In this document: one piece after another, positions 1 to 34,014 of the stretch | How positions within the stretch are numbered: the first letter of the stretch is position 1 | How the letters are laid out: every line of letters starts with the position of its first letter | DNA from: Uloborus plumipes | Taxonomy: Eukaryota; Arthropoda; Arachnida; Araneae; Uloboridae | Length of the DNA stretch: 64,000 bases | NCBI GenBank assembly: GCA_038373865.1 | Contig: JAXGGA010002936.1 | Coordinates: forward strand, 1 to 64,000 | Direction: 5' to 3' | Program-made: the position numbers and the translations under genes | Notes under the pieces: model-generated | The model's database searches: none | What the model saw: only the letters and a program-made list of their open reading frames with translations | What the model was told of the DNA's origin: nothing

Positions 1-2470
1 ATTAAAGAAACAAATAATTAAAATTCTTTGACTAAAAGTCTCGAAGTTTTGCTAAAACTTTTGAAATTTGGCTAATTTACTGGCTAACAACTTAAAATCC
101 TTAGCGCAGTCCCTGTGTGGAATTGCCCTGAAGCTTTAGATTCAACCAACATATCCTTTGATTTATAAAAGTGGAGTTTAACTTAAAATTTCCCATCTTC
201 TAAAATTTTATGATTACTTTCAAAATTACTTTCGCAAAACTGTACTTCATCTGTTAAAACCTTTTACTTATAATTTGTTTCCTCTGTTTGCCAGAATTGC
301 TGTAATGTTGTCAAAAATTTTTTTCCGAATGCATGTTAATTAAATTAATCTCCCTTGAATTACTTGTCTTTGATCGTAGTAGTCTTGAAATGACCCATCC
401 AAAAACTATTTTGAGATATTGGCTTATTTTTGGCACCTATAATTTGTCCTGGATGAAGAGTTTGATACACATAATATAATATACACATATAAGTAGTACA
501 CATAATATAATACACATAATATAATACACATAATATAATATACTTCAATAAGTATATAATGAAACACATATAAGTAGTTTTGAAATGACTCATCCAAAAA
601 CTATTTTGAGATATTGGCTTATTTTTGGTATTTATAATTTGTCCTGGATGAAGAGTTTGAAACACATAATCCCCTCCAATTATAATGTCAACTGGTCCGG
701 GCTGTGAGGAATGACGGTCTGCTAAAGCAATCCCCTTTAAATATTTTAAGTCACTGGTATCTAATTGTTCCGATGGCAAATTTGCCATCACTTTATTTAA
801 AACAAATGCATTAATGTTAATTTTAATGGCTTTTCTCGGGTTTTGGAATTAATAGTTACATTTACGATACCTCTTATGATTTCAGCTTTGCTTCCACCTA
901 TGTCATTCATTGCAATTTTTTCTTCAAGTTTAATTTTTGAAAACTTTCCGATATAAAATAAGCCATAAAGGCTGAATTCAATAAAATTCGACATTCATGA
1001 GTCTTTCCTGATGAATTTTTAATTTCTACTACTGCCGTCAGCAGCAAAGAACTACATGGATGTTCATTTGTGTTTACCAAAATATTTGAATTTTCAGTTT
1101 CTACTACAGTCTTTATTACTGTTTGATGAAACTTGCAAAGCATTTTTAGAGTTTTCGTGTAATGAAGTATTATGTTTATGCTTACAAATGCGACATAGAA
1201 AATTACTTGTGCAACTCTTAGCATTATGATTTTTAAAATATATATAAAATATAAACCAGTTTTATACACTAAATTCCTTCTAGATTTCACTAGCTATTTA
1301 AACTTCGTACTGTTGTGTAACCGGTGCCCCTTGTTACATTTAGGACACTTTTACCTTAAATTGTTGATTAAATTTGGTTTAACATTTTTACCTGGTTTTG
1401 AAAGCCATTTCTTATTTTCCTCATGTATCTGTAACAAGGGACATCTTTCATTCAAAAACTGAAAAAGTTCTTCAAAAGGGAGAAATTATTTATCACAAGT
1501 CTTTTGCAACCAAATTTGATGTGTTTTACAATCAACCTTTTGCAAAATTAAATATATAAGCCATTGGTCTCGGGAAGTTGCATTATTATTAGTAAAGATT
1601 TTAAACCTCCAATTACTTCATCTGAGGTATCTGCCTATTGTCGCAGATTAAAGCCATTTGCTTTACTAATATTAGGTTGCTCAATAAATGTTTTCAACAA
1701 TGAATTTACAATTTATTTCTTTTTATCATACCTACTTAACAATTTTTCACACGTTTCAACATAAATATTTCCACAAACCGGAATATGTTTAATTATAGCA
1801 GCTGGCTCTTCTAACTACAACCTTTTAAATATTAAAATTTTTGCACTTTACTTAAAGTTTAAATTACCATGCACAGTTGAAATATATAAATCTTTAAAAC
1901 TGAGGCAGTCTGTATAACTGCCATTAAATGCTTGAATGTTTAGCCGTGGCAATTAAAAATTTTCCTTAATCAACTGCGGTGCACTAGCATTAGTGGCAAT
2001 ACCATTTTAATTCATAGCAATGGCATCTAATAAATTTTGCAATTGGGCTCTGGTATCAAAGTACAGTTCAGTAAACTCTACAATTTCAGAATCTTTATCA
2101 GGCAACATGTCATCATATTTATCGAAGTCTTTAAATACTTCTAATTTATCCAATCTTACAATAATTTCAATTTTAGATAACTCAGACTGCAATACATTGC
2201 GAATACAGATTAACGAGACTTTAGCTAGCCCATGGAACCTTTTTGCTTCCTTATCTTCCATACCAAAGTTGCTTAATTCTAGTTCCATAACAATTCCAAA
2301 AGAATATACTTATTTTTCAATTTCTTTTCCAGTCTTTCTGAAATCTGAAATCTCGCAGTTGTTTTCAAAAATGTACGATATTTTACTCAGAGATGCCTTT
2401 TCAATTGCACTCTACTCAGGAACAATTTTCTTCGTGCATCAAACCTATGTTCGTCTGAACTAAAATAATC
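1..2470 (-). mobile_element. Decayed BEL/Pao LTR retrotransposon fragment
   Basis: The - strand carries pieces of a BEL/Pao polyprotein in the expected order, broken by stops and frameshifts. A gag-like segment (2288-2007) reads IVRLDKLEVFKDFDKYDD and TELYFDTRAQL. A zinc-knuckle-like CPKCNKGHRLH lies near 1340-1305. Protease-like pieces lie at about 1060-930 (LLLTAVVEI, ECRILLNSAF) and 790-640 (GPVDIIIGGDYVF). A linker like that before the reverse transcriptase (FWQTEE) lies around 255-290. Reverse transcriptase and integrase would lie left of the window; no LTR is recognised. This is a dead copy: the usual catalytic Asp position of the protease reads Asn. Confidence 0.75.
380..670. repeat. 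96-bp duplication flanking an ACACATAATATAAT microsatellite
   Basis: Positions 380-475 and 575-670 are direct near-identical copies of the same BEL/Pao protease segment. Between them lies a short-period repeat of acacataatataat. The copies differ at only a few bases, so the duplication is younger than the decay of the element. Confidence 0.85.
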
Positions 2471-2884
2471 GAAAACCACACACAAAGCGTTTGCTCACAA
2501 ACACAACTTTTAATGCATCTCTATCCTTTAAATACATTCCGGGCCACTTCGTCCTTTTTAAAAATAAAAATAAAAGTGAAAGTGCTTTAAACAAATTAAC
2601 GTAAAGAGTCTGAAACTATCCGCAACGTCTTTTTTTCATTTCACTTTATAAAATTTCAGCATTTTCAGTCTATTTGGGTCACATGTCTGCATTACGTCCA
2701 GATATTTTTTCTGTAGCCAGTACTGAGCCTGTTTTTTCCTATGCATGCCAATTTTCATCGATGTTTTAAAATTTTATTTATTTTTCAAATTCATAAACTA
2801 GAATGTAAAATAGTGCTTAAAAATTTGCATACTTGAAGTTCTGTTACTTTGATATAGCTATTCATTTTTCGTTTTGAATTTCAG
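2471..2884. other. CanA intron remnant, no gene seen
   Basis: This is AT-rich intronic DNA between the retroelement fragment and the first CanA exon in the window. It probably includes the 5' flank or LTR of the retroelement, but no LTR boundaries are visible. Confidence 0.5.
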
Positions 2885-24564
<21,680 letters not shown>

Positions 24565-27500
24565 AGTACTTTTGATCCACGAGTCCCATTGCAGTTGCAT
24601 TGTTTGTGAAGTGTGTGTGTGATTCTTCGGGTCTGCCATTGCCTATATGCCGCCCACCTTGTTGAGAGCCCACAATCTTTCAGAACTTTTTTTTTTTTGC
24701 AATTATTAAAAATCCTACTGTTGTCATTTTCAGAAATTATGCATTTCATACATTTCTTTAGAGCATTTGTTGAGGAAAGTATTCTTGGAGGTGGAAAATC
24801 ATATTTGACAATTTTTTTTTAATCTATCAAATTTTATTTCTGGTGTTAAAAATATATTTAAAGCATTCCTCATTATTTGCATTTATGTTAATTGTTTAAT
24901 GGGCAAGTTTGTTTCCTTGTGATTTTTAATCACTTGTACCCATATCATCGGTCTGTTCGTTTTATTAATGTCTTTTTTTCTGCTGTTTATTATGTATACA
25001 AAAAATATTTAAGGGAAGGTGAAGTTTTTTCATAAATATAATTTTAATATTGTTGTGTATAAATAAAGGGAATCGCTTTGACATAAATAGGAAACTAATA
25101 CATTTATCAGTGTTTTTTAATATGACTGAATATGATATACCAAACATTTTGAACCATATTTTTGGAAAAAAAGTAGATTTGGTAATTTGAAAAATGTTTC
25201 TCTTCAATAGTTTTGTTGAAAGTTACAATTAAACAATAAATTTAAGAAGCCATTTTTTAAGCTTTTGGATGATATAAGTTGTAATATTCTATTTAAAAAA
25301 AATTCTAAATTGATTGTGATATTTTACGTTAAATAATTTCTAAGACCGTGATATAAAACTTATACATGTAATTCTTTATCAAAAAAATTACAATATTTTT
25401 TTTTAATATTATGTATATTAAAATCTTAAGTTATGTTTAAAAATATTGTTCATTTTTTTATGAAATGTACATAAGTTTAGCGTGAATCCCATAGCATTTC
25501 TTTAAGCATTTTGAAATTAATTTCTTGACCAGTTTTCTGTAGATTCTAAAACAATTTTGGTGTTGTCAAAATTACAATTTTGTTGCAATAATAAATCCTT
25601 CATTGGCTGTTTTGTCTCTGAAACAGTCTTTCCCATAGTTCTATAAATGCCATATGTGAAAAAAAGGATTTAAATAAATGAGACAAAAATAACTGACTAA
25701 GAATATTAGCATCTTTTCAAATATTAACTTGTATGACAACCAAGGAAAATTGATTCTTAGTAACTTCAAAATGGATAAAATGTTCTGTCCCATTTACACC
25801 ACTTACTTGCCTCCTTTTGCTAGTCACACCCTCACATTTTCAACTATTTAAGTCTGTGCTGTGGTGTTGACAATCAAATTTAAATTTGCCTTTAATAAAC
25901 TACTATGCCTGACAATGTGCTATACCTCTAAGTTTTCTATAGTAACATTCATATTTTCTTCACAAGTTTTTGTGGGTGAATATATTTTTACTATTATCAC
26001 CTGTAAAGAGTAAACTTTTACCCGGTTTCATTATTGTACATTTTTTGCAACAGTATTATGGGCTTGGTATGTTTTGTGTCAAAAATTTGAAAGTTGTGTG
26101 AATATTTATTTAGCCATTAAAAAAAAAAGTATTTATATCCTGAAGGTAATATAGTTGTTCAGAAAAATGTTGCATATCGAATAGATAATAGTATTTAAAC
26201 TGATACATTTTTATCAATGTTTTACTTGTTTTGAAATATTTATATGAAATGGTTTTTGTTACAAAATGGTTCATATGTAAATATATTTTGTATGCATGAT
26301 CTTATAAATACTGTTATATCCTGTTCTTGTGAAGGAAGTACAGCCTAACTCCAGTTTTCTGAATTCTGGTCTGATTATCCCATTCACTTTCAGAATTTTA
26401 GGAAAAAAATTGAAGCAGAAAAGTACTGCAATTTGCATAGTAATGATTCTGCCTACCAGTGCTATTGTTCTTCCCTCCTCGAAGCTAATTTAGGCTTAAA
26501 CATTTCTGGGAAGATGAGTCACTGTCTCACAAGACAGTTCTATTATTGGCTTCCTAGGTGCAACATTTCAAAGTATGCTTAACATGTAAAAATTTCATTT
26601 GTTTAGTTAAGAATTTTTTTTAATGTTTTCGCTCCCATTTTCATCACAGATCAAGTAATTCAATAAAATACTCTTTTTAAAGTAAATATCAAACTATTCT
26701 ACTATAGTTGAATTATCCAAATGGGGTCTAGTACCAATTGATTTGGATACCTGGAGTTTTTCTGTATTATGAAAGTAAGACAGATTTCTGACAAGTTGAG
26801 ATGAAAATCAATTCTGACGAATAAGATGTATTGAACAGTTTGGAAACGTTTAAAATTTATATTCTCTTATTTGTTAGTTTGTCTTTAATGCTTGAGATTA
26901 GCGAGATTTAATTTTTAACGCTAGCGCTAAAAATTTTGGATCTAAAATCCAAAATTTACTTGGATTTTTTTCTCAGCCCTATTCACTTGAATATTAGTAT
27001 TTTATAACTGCTATTAATATTTTGATAATAATGAAACTTAATACCTTAGTCACTTACTTGTTAAATTATTTAATTATTGGACTATCAAAAAAGATATTGC
27101 TATAAGTGAAACTATTTAAATCTTTTTTAAGTATCAGTTTGTCTGAAAATTCTGTATGAAATTTTAAATGGGTCAATTTTTCTTCTATATGTTTTTCTAA
27201 ATAATGATTGCTTGGAATAGAACTTTTAAAATTTTATTAAATTCCTTAACTTATAACTCACTTTAACTGGAAGAGATATTTTTCTTCATTTAAAGCGTTT
27301 TTTTATCATGTTTATACTGTATGACACCTTTAAATATAGAGCTTCAGCAAAAAAAAAAAAAAAAGAACAGAAATATATTAAAATTAATTTTACAGCAATT
27401 GGCCTTTTTAATTGATAGGTGATTGTAGAAATTAAAAATACACAGTTTGTCACAACAAAGTTCTATAACTGAACAAATGTCATATCGTCTACATAACTTA

Positions 27501-29120
27501 AAAGCTATTTTAAATTCACAGTTAAACTGTGCAAGACTCACTTTTCCTAATTATTTATTGCTTAATAAAGCTAATCAATCAACCAATCTCTAATCTATAG
27601 GTAAACTGAACACTTTTAGACCGGTAGATTTGCAACTTCTGATTAAACTAAATTGCATGTTGAATATGATGTATGTAATAAATAATTTGATTCCAAGGGG
27701 AAAATTTGAAGTACCGTCTAAAAACATTAAGCAAAATACCTATTATATGGTAGCTTTTCTGGTCGAGAAAAATCTCGAGCTTGTAAATTTACTTACAAAA
27801 ATATTAATGTAGCTGTTTTCTACATGAAAACATTTAAATTATGTAACAGTTAGTTCAAAAACATGTGCAAAAACTTGTAATATTAGTGATTTTATTAAAA
27901 TCATAAAATATATATTTTTAGCATTTAAATGCAAGAATAGGGCTACATTTTATGCAATTGTATATCAATTTCTATTTTGAAGAAAATTTAGTGCCGATGA
28001 TTGATCTCTAGTTTTTAATACAGCCATTTATGCATTTATTAAAACTGTTATGTATATATATTTATAGTTATGACTTGTTATAAAATTTTAAGTTTTATTT
28101 TCTGTTTTGTTTATGATTGATAATATTTTGCCAAGCCAATGCAGAGTAATGTTTTGCTGTTATTTGTTCTTATAGGTTTATTTTGTTTGTATATTACTTT
28201 TGGTTTACATTTAGGTGTAGACACTTTTTTTTAAAACTTAAATGAAAAACGTATGATTATCATAAAAACCAAATTTATGGATGAGCATTCATTATATTTC
28301 ATTCAATCCTCAGGATTAGTGAAGACAAATATTACACTCTGTGGTTATTTTCCCCACAAAGATAATTTACAAGCAGCAAGTTTGATGAAATTCCCACTAG
28401 TTTGAAAATATTAAGCTCAAATTGTAAAGGCAAATCTTTTGTAATTTTTACGATTGAAAAATGCCTTGTTTTCATACAATATTATAGTTTAATAAGATTA
28501 ATGTCTAATTTTACTTCCTGCATGAACTCTAAATTTTAAAGAAAAAGTAATAAAAATAAAAAACACAATTCACTTGAATTTCATATTCTAACCTTGCTGC
28601 TTCGATTAATGAAATATCTACATTTGATTATTAATAAATTCATTTCCAACTTGTTTAAAGCTTAGTTTCTTTCATTTTGCTGTAAGCAATTCTGTTTTTA
28701 AATCCTAATAATTTAACTGAAAATGATTTAAGTGTTGAGTTATGTAGTCTAGCTTACCTTTAGAATAAAATTATTCAAGTTTATTTTGAAGATCAAAATT
28801 TTGCAGGGCCTTAAAATTATTTTGGCTCTTTTATGATCTTGTCCTTGGATATTCGTGAATGAATGTACATTTAATGTTCCGAGGGTGTTTAATTTTAAAG
28901 ATTAATATTTGAATGAGGGCCTTGAATATAAAGGTTTGTAGGTTTTGCTTGAATTACTTTTTTTTTTTTTTGAATATGTAAGTGTGCAATAGACTTTAAA
29001 AAATACCAATCCTGTTTTCTGGAATTTATTTTGATTGAACTTTACATTTCAAAGTTATTCACTAATTTCCAGAGTCAGACTTGACTCTGCGAGTCAGCAA
29101 TGTAGTTCTTTTTTCTTTCT
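24565..29120. other. CanA 3' UTR and downstream AT-rich DNA
   Basis: After the CanA stop there is no ORF of interest for several kilobases. Several AATAAA sequences occur (the first clear one at 25062-25067), so the 3' UTR may end near 25.1 kb or much further on. The sequence is notably poor in recognisable transposons compared with the introns, which would fit a long 3' UTR. The true end cannot be placed from sequence alone. Confidence 0.5.
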
Positions 29121-29263
29121 TCATTCCTTTCAATAACTATTTCTATGCAAATAATTTCATTCCTTTTGATAACTATTTCTATGCAAATAATTTCCTTCCT
29201 TTCAATAGCTATTTCTATGCAAATTAATTTCATTCCTTTCAATAGCTATTTTTATGCAAATTG
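29121..29263. repeat. Four-unit 36-37-bp minisatellite with POU octamers
   Basis: Four tandem copies of a unit like ttcattcctttcaatagctatttctatgcaaataa. Each unit holds a perfect ATGCAAAT octamer at 29145, 29181, 29217 and 29254, i.e. at 36, 36 and 37 bp spacing. Confidence 0.85.
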
Positions 29264-32200
29264 TTTTGCTCTTCTCCATTAAAATGCTTATAAATAATAA
29301 TAAAAAAAACTTGTGTGCTTGGGTGCATACTTTTATTTTTATTTCTTAAAAAATGGTTTTTCCTTTCTTTTTTTAAAAATTAATATCTGTACATAGTAAC
29401 TCTTAGCTAAGATTCGTAGTGTAGTACTATTTATTATATGCACATGTATGGAAGTCAAGATAACTCTTTCTGTTTAGTTGCCCCTATACATAGTAACAAT
29501 ACCTTCTTTAAAGAAAATATACTAATTGTTTTAAAATGCAATTTAGAGCAAAAAGTGCTTGAACTTCCAAACCTTTTATGATTTCTGAAGTTGGAAAATG
29601 TTGCTCAAATATTTTAATTAACTAGTTAGATATTTACACTACAGGTACATCCTATAACTTTGTTTTTCTCTCATCACCAATGCTTGGAAATCTTTTATTT
29701 GATGTTTGTGACCACAAAAAGCCGCTCATGCTGGCTGATACATTCTTAGCACTATATATGGAAATATTTTAATGCATATTTTAAAGTGTTTTCTCACTGT
29801 CATACCTAAGATATAAAATGGCCAATATTTGTTTAGTATGTAACTAGAAATGTGAAGTTTCTTTTTCAAAAGATTTCAAAGCCTTATCCAGTAAGCCTTT
29901 TCAGGTTTGTTAAATATATATACATGTATGTATATATATATATATTTATGTGCGTAGGGGGAGTATTCCCCACCAATTGAAGGAATTCATAGAAGTCTAT
30001 TCATTTTTTGTTAATTGAAGCTTTCTCACTGTATATCTCTTTAATATATTGTTTGTTTTTTACATGATCTTGTTGATAGCATACCCTCTGTGAATCACAT
30101 GCAAGAATAATGGTGTCTCGTAAGCTTGCCAACTTTTCATGTTCATCATCAAAAATTTAAAAAAATCTTTGAATGTTAAATGGATTTAGGTGTTTTAGCA
30201 CGAATCAATTTCCAATGTTTTGAAATTTTAACTACTGTTGAGAGTACTTTGGGTAATGACTTTAAAACATGCTCATTTAAATATCTGCCTATTGAAAATC
30301 AATATAATACTATTTAAAAATACAAGGAGTTTTTATTTTCGGTATTTTTTTAATTAAAACTAAGGAAGTTTTTCACATTTGTGGAAATCTGTGTAAATTA
30401 AAATATGCAGGTAACTTAAATGAGCACTTTAATAGATGGGTACGATGCTTTGTGGTTTGTTCTCGCTCTGAAATGAATATTTGCTTCCAAGAGACATGTA
30501 TAAATACTCCATCTGTGTGTGTGCTATTCTAGAATAGTGAAATATGCTTCTTATATTCTGGCAGTTTTATCGATGATTCTTGCTGATGTCCTACATTGGA
30601 TGAGCTATTCATCTACATTGTTAAATCTGTGATCCAACATTAACACACCTCAAATAATCGTCTTTGCTAGTACTGGGTTTTTGTCGACTCTTCCCAAGAG
30701 TTTCTGAAGGAAAAAACACTGAAGAGGATATATATGGACTATTCATATTTGTGTCGCTCTTGCAAAAACATATGCTATCCCTCAAATCAGAATTTTACTC
30801 TGAAAATATTCTATGTTTTCTGTCTCGTGCTTCTGATCTGTAAAGAACAGTGTTGTAAAATTTCCTGTCTATAAAATATTTTAAAACACTGTAGAAAAGA
30901 TTTTGCTCATAAAATGTGTCAATAGAATTAAATAAAAACATTATGTCTGTTTTTATGATTTCATTCCTTCAACAGTACTGACATGTATTCATAACATTTA
31001 TCTGAATGCATTTTAGGAGCTATATTTGTATCATTCTATGAGTGTTGGATTTTTTTTTTTCTGTTACTAGGTCATATTGAATTATTTTTTCCCCTCATTA
31101 CGCCAATGGACTGAATAATATTACATTAAATATGCTAATATAATTTTAGACCTAAATTCATAAAATTGCAGATAATGTGCTGTTTTGTTCTCTGCAAGTG
31201 GTTTACCAAGCAATTGCTATGTGAAGGTTGTTCAGCAAACCGCTTGCTTGCTGATGCCTGTTATAAAGAGCAAAACCAGGTAATGTTTTAATTGCCAGTG
31301 GGCGGTAACGATAATTTCATTAGTAACCTTTTTTTTTAATGCTTAATTTGCTACGCAAAACTTAATTTAAAATCCTAAGTTCATAAATTACTGTAAAGTA
31401 ATTGTTCAGAAAGATTCCACTTTGATGTTGGGTGAAACAATTTTACCACTTATTTAAAATCCCTTTTATACACCTTTAACTCATTTATTTATTTTTTGAG
31501 GGGATGATTGTCAGGTGATTTTTAATTACTTGTTTTTCCTTCTAGGCAGTTGACGACAGTCGAAAGGGCTAATTTTACCCATTAGTCAGCTTGTGTTCAA
31601 GAGTTTCAAGTTTTTGTACAGAAAAGTGTTTTGTTTATCTCGTGTTAATATAGAAGACAAAACATTTGGTATTCTGATTGCCTTTCTGTTTTATATTAGG
31701 CAAAAATTTTGATATGATTATGTATTAGAGCTACTTCTCTTTAAATATGCAGCTAACATATTGTTTAAAAGTCAGTCTTCAGCTGTTAAACAATATTCAA
31801 TTGGATATTTATAAATATTGCATATCGTCCCCCCTCCCCCAAAAGCGAAATTACGATATCTTTCTCTTGCTAATTTTCTGGCTTCGATTTTATACTCTTG
31901 CTCCGAGACTACAATTTACTCAAAGTGGTTCAAAAGGAGACGAACACCCCTATTTTATTCAGCATTATGTTAGTAATGGTTGAATGTTTATTAAACACAG
32001 TTTAGTTTAAAGTCAACATCTACAGACTACCATCCATGTCGAAACACAAATTCTATGCAACATTCGCACAGATGTTATGCTGTGTTACAATATGAATGGT
32101 GTTCTAATGATGTTTTTCATCCATTACTTAACTACAGTTGAAAATAAAGGAGGTGGGGATATGTCCACTTTTAGATCACTCTTAATTTGTCATTGAAACC

Positions 32201-32299
32201 ACATTTTATTTTTTGCAACATGGTGGATTTTTCATTGTGCAATTAAATCAATTTGGAATGAAACAAAATGATGTATAAGCAAATTCAATGAATTTAGTG
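29264..32299. other. Intergenic or long 3' UTR DNA, no gene seen
   Basis: AT-rich sequence with a short TA-rich microsatellite (about 29915-29945) and many A/T runs. No coding exon, RNA gene or clear transposon boundary recognised. Confidence 0.5.
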
Positions 32300-32822
32300 C
32301 AGCATTTCTCAACCTTTTTTGGCTTGCGGATCTGAAAAATATTTCCAAAAAAAAAAAAAAGGTCCAGTGAGAGTTCACTGTTTTGCAAAAGAAAAAAAAA
32401 ATGTAAAAAAGGACTTAAGGGAAACGTTTAAAGCTAAAAAGATATTGCAAGAATTTTCCTCTCCCCACCTCCACTCATCTGACTGTATGGCTATTTAAAG
32501 CATGCAAAAAAAGTTTCTGGACCATTAAGGGTTTTTTCTATAAAAATAAATAAAACTTGATATTAAAGAACTGTTCCGAAAATGCTTTAAATGTACAAAT
32601 AAGTAATTTTTGTTACATTAATTCATAAGTAACTAACCATTTTGAAAACAAAATTGGAGAAAACAGATTACAAAATTCACGCAAAAATGTTGTATAAGAT
32701 GGAGAGAAAAAAATAGTAATGTGCTTTCCCAAATTTTTAAATCTTTGACGTGTATGAGTAGAAATCGTGGAGGATCAACTTTTTCTGCTGACCTTTGCCG
32801 GACTACTGGTTGAGAATCGCTG
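32300..32822. mobile_element. hAT-like element between the two genes
   Basis: The left end CAGCATTTCTCAACC and right end GGTTGAGAATCGCTG form a near-perfect inverted repeat, as in Charlie-type hAT elements. Flanks (atttagtg / ctttatgt) are similar but not identical, so the target duplication is decayed. No ORF. Confidence 0.65.
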
Positions 32823-33845
32823 CTTTATGTGTGTTTGCTTTAGTATTTTCAAATTTGAAAATTAATGTATGTAGAACTACAAAAGTCTAAAAATTAATAA
32901 ATTCTTTTCAAGTTTATTTAAAATTAACTATGAGTAAATGTATAACACTTGACACTCTTTCTTGCATATGGAGAGACTATTAAAATTTTTATAGAATGCA
33001 TAAAATGAGTTCAACAACAAAATCTGTACACTTTTTGATTTTTCGCTTTTTTGAGTAGATGCATCCAAGTTCTCTGGAACACTCATTCTTCAAATAGACT
33101 AGATAATCTTTGACCTGCAAGAAAAATAGATTATTGATTCCTGGAAAAAGATTGATATTATTAACTTAACATGTATAAATGAAAAGCCGAAGCCGACTTT
33201 GCAAATGTACTAAAATGCTCAACACATGGTTCGTGCTGTCTGAGTTTGAGCAAAGAGAATCTAGTTTTGAAGCATTAAAGAAAAAAAAAAACTTTTGTAG
33301 CAGGAAAACTAAAGTTCCGTGATAGGAAGAAATGTGGCCAAAAACTTTTATGTTTTAGACTTTGGAAAAAAAAAAGAAAAATGAAAAAAAAATTTGAGTT
33401 GGACCTGGTGAACACAGCTCATGGAGATAAGTCTCAAATTCTCATTAACACTACCTCATAGTTTAAAATTTATGAACGCAGAAGAAATGATTTCCCTGCT
33501 ATAACGTCATCCAAGATGGCGGCCGCCCGATCTTATAATTGCTCTAAAGTCTTTTCGTATTGAAGATTAGATGATCGTGTTAAGCTGCCTTAAAAATACT
33601 CTTTAATGCTTAATTGATGGTCAAAATTTTCTGAAAGCGGCCTAAAACCCTCATTCTAACTCTTTGTGTGGTACTCTTCATTCCCAAGCCACTTGCCTCT
33701 GATTTTAAAAAGTTAAAACAGACTTTACTTCGAACTCGCAAAAACATAAAACATAAATTGAAACTAAACAAGATTTTTATAAATAAAATAAAATTCATGG
33801 TAAAAAATCTTTGAGTTGAAAAATAATTACCTATTCGGATGTAGG

Positions 33846-34014
33846 TTAAATCCTTTCAACATAGTTTCCAGGGAAGGTACCGAAGAGTCCCGTCCTGAGT
33901 GAAGTACCAACGTACCAACCGTCATCGCATTTCTCCATGACGTACACCGTATCTCCTTCTTTTAATTCCAGTTCATCGTCATTCTGCGGCTTGTAGGAAT
34001 ATAAAGATTTATAC
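33846..34014 (-). CDS. CAP: CAP terminal coding exon: SH3-3 and stop
   Basis: The exon starts after TGCTCTAG and ends at TAA (33846-33848). It encodes [38 protein letters not shown] and [14 protein letters not shown]. The ALYDY-like start, DDGW and GTFPGNYV define a complete SH3 domain that ends right at the stop, as in the family. Confidence 0.97.
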
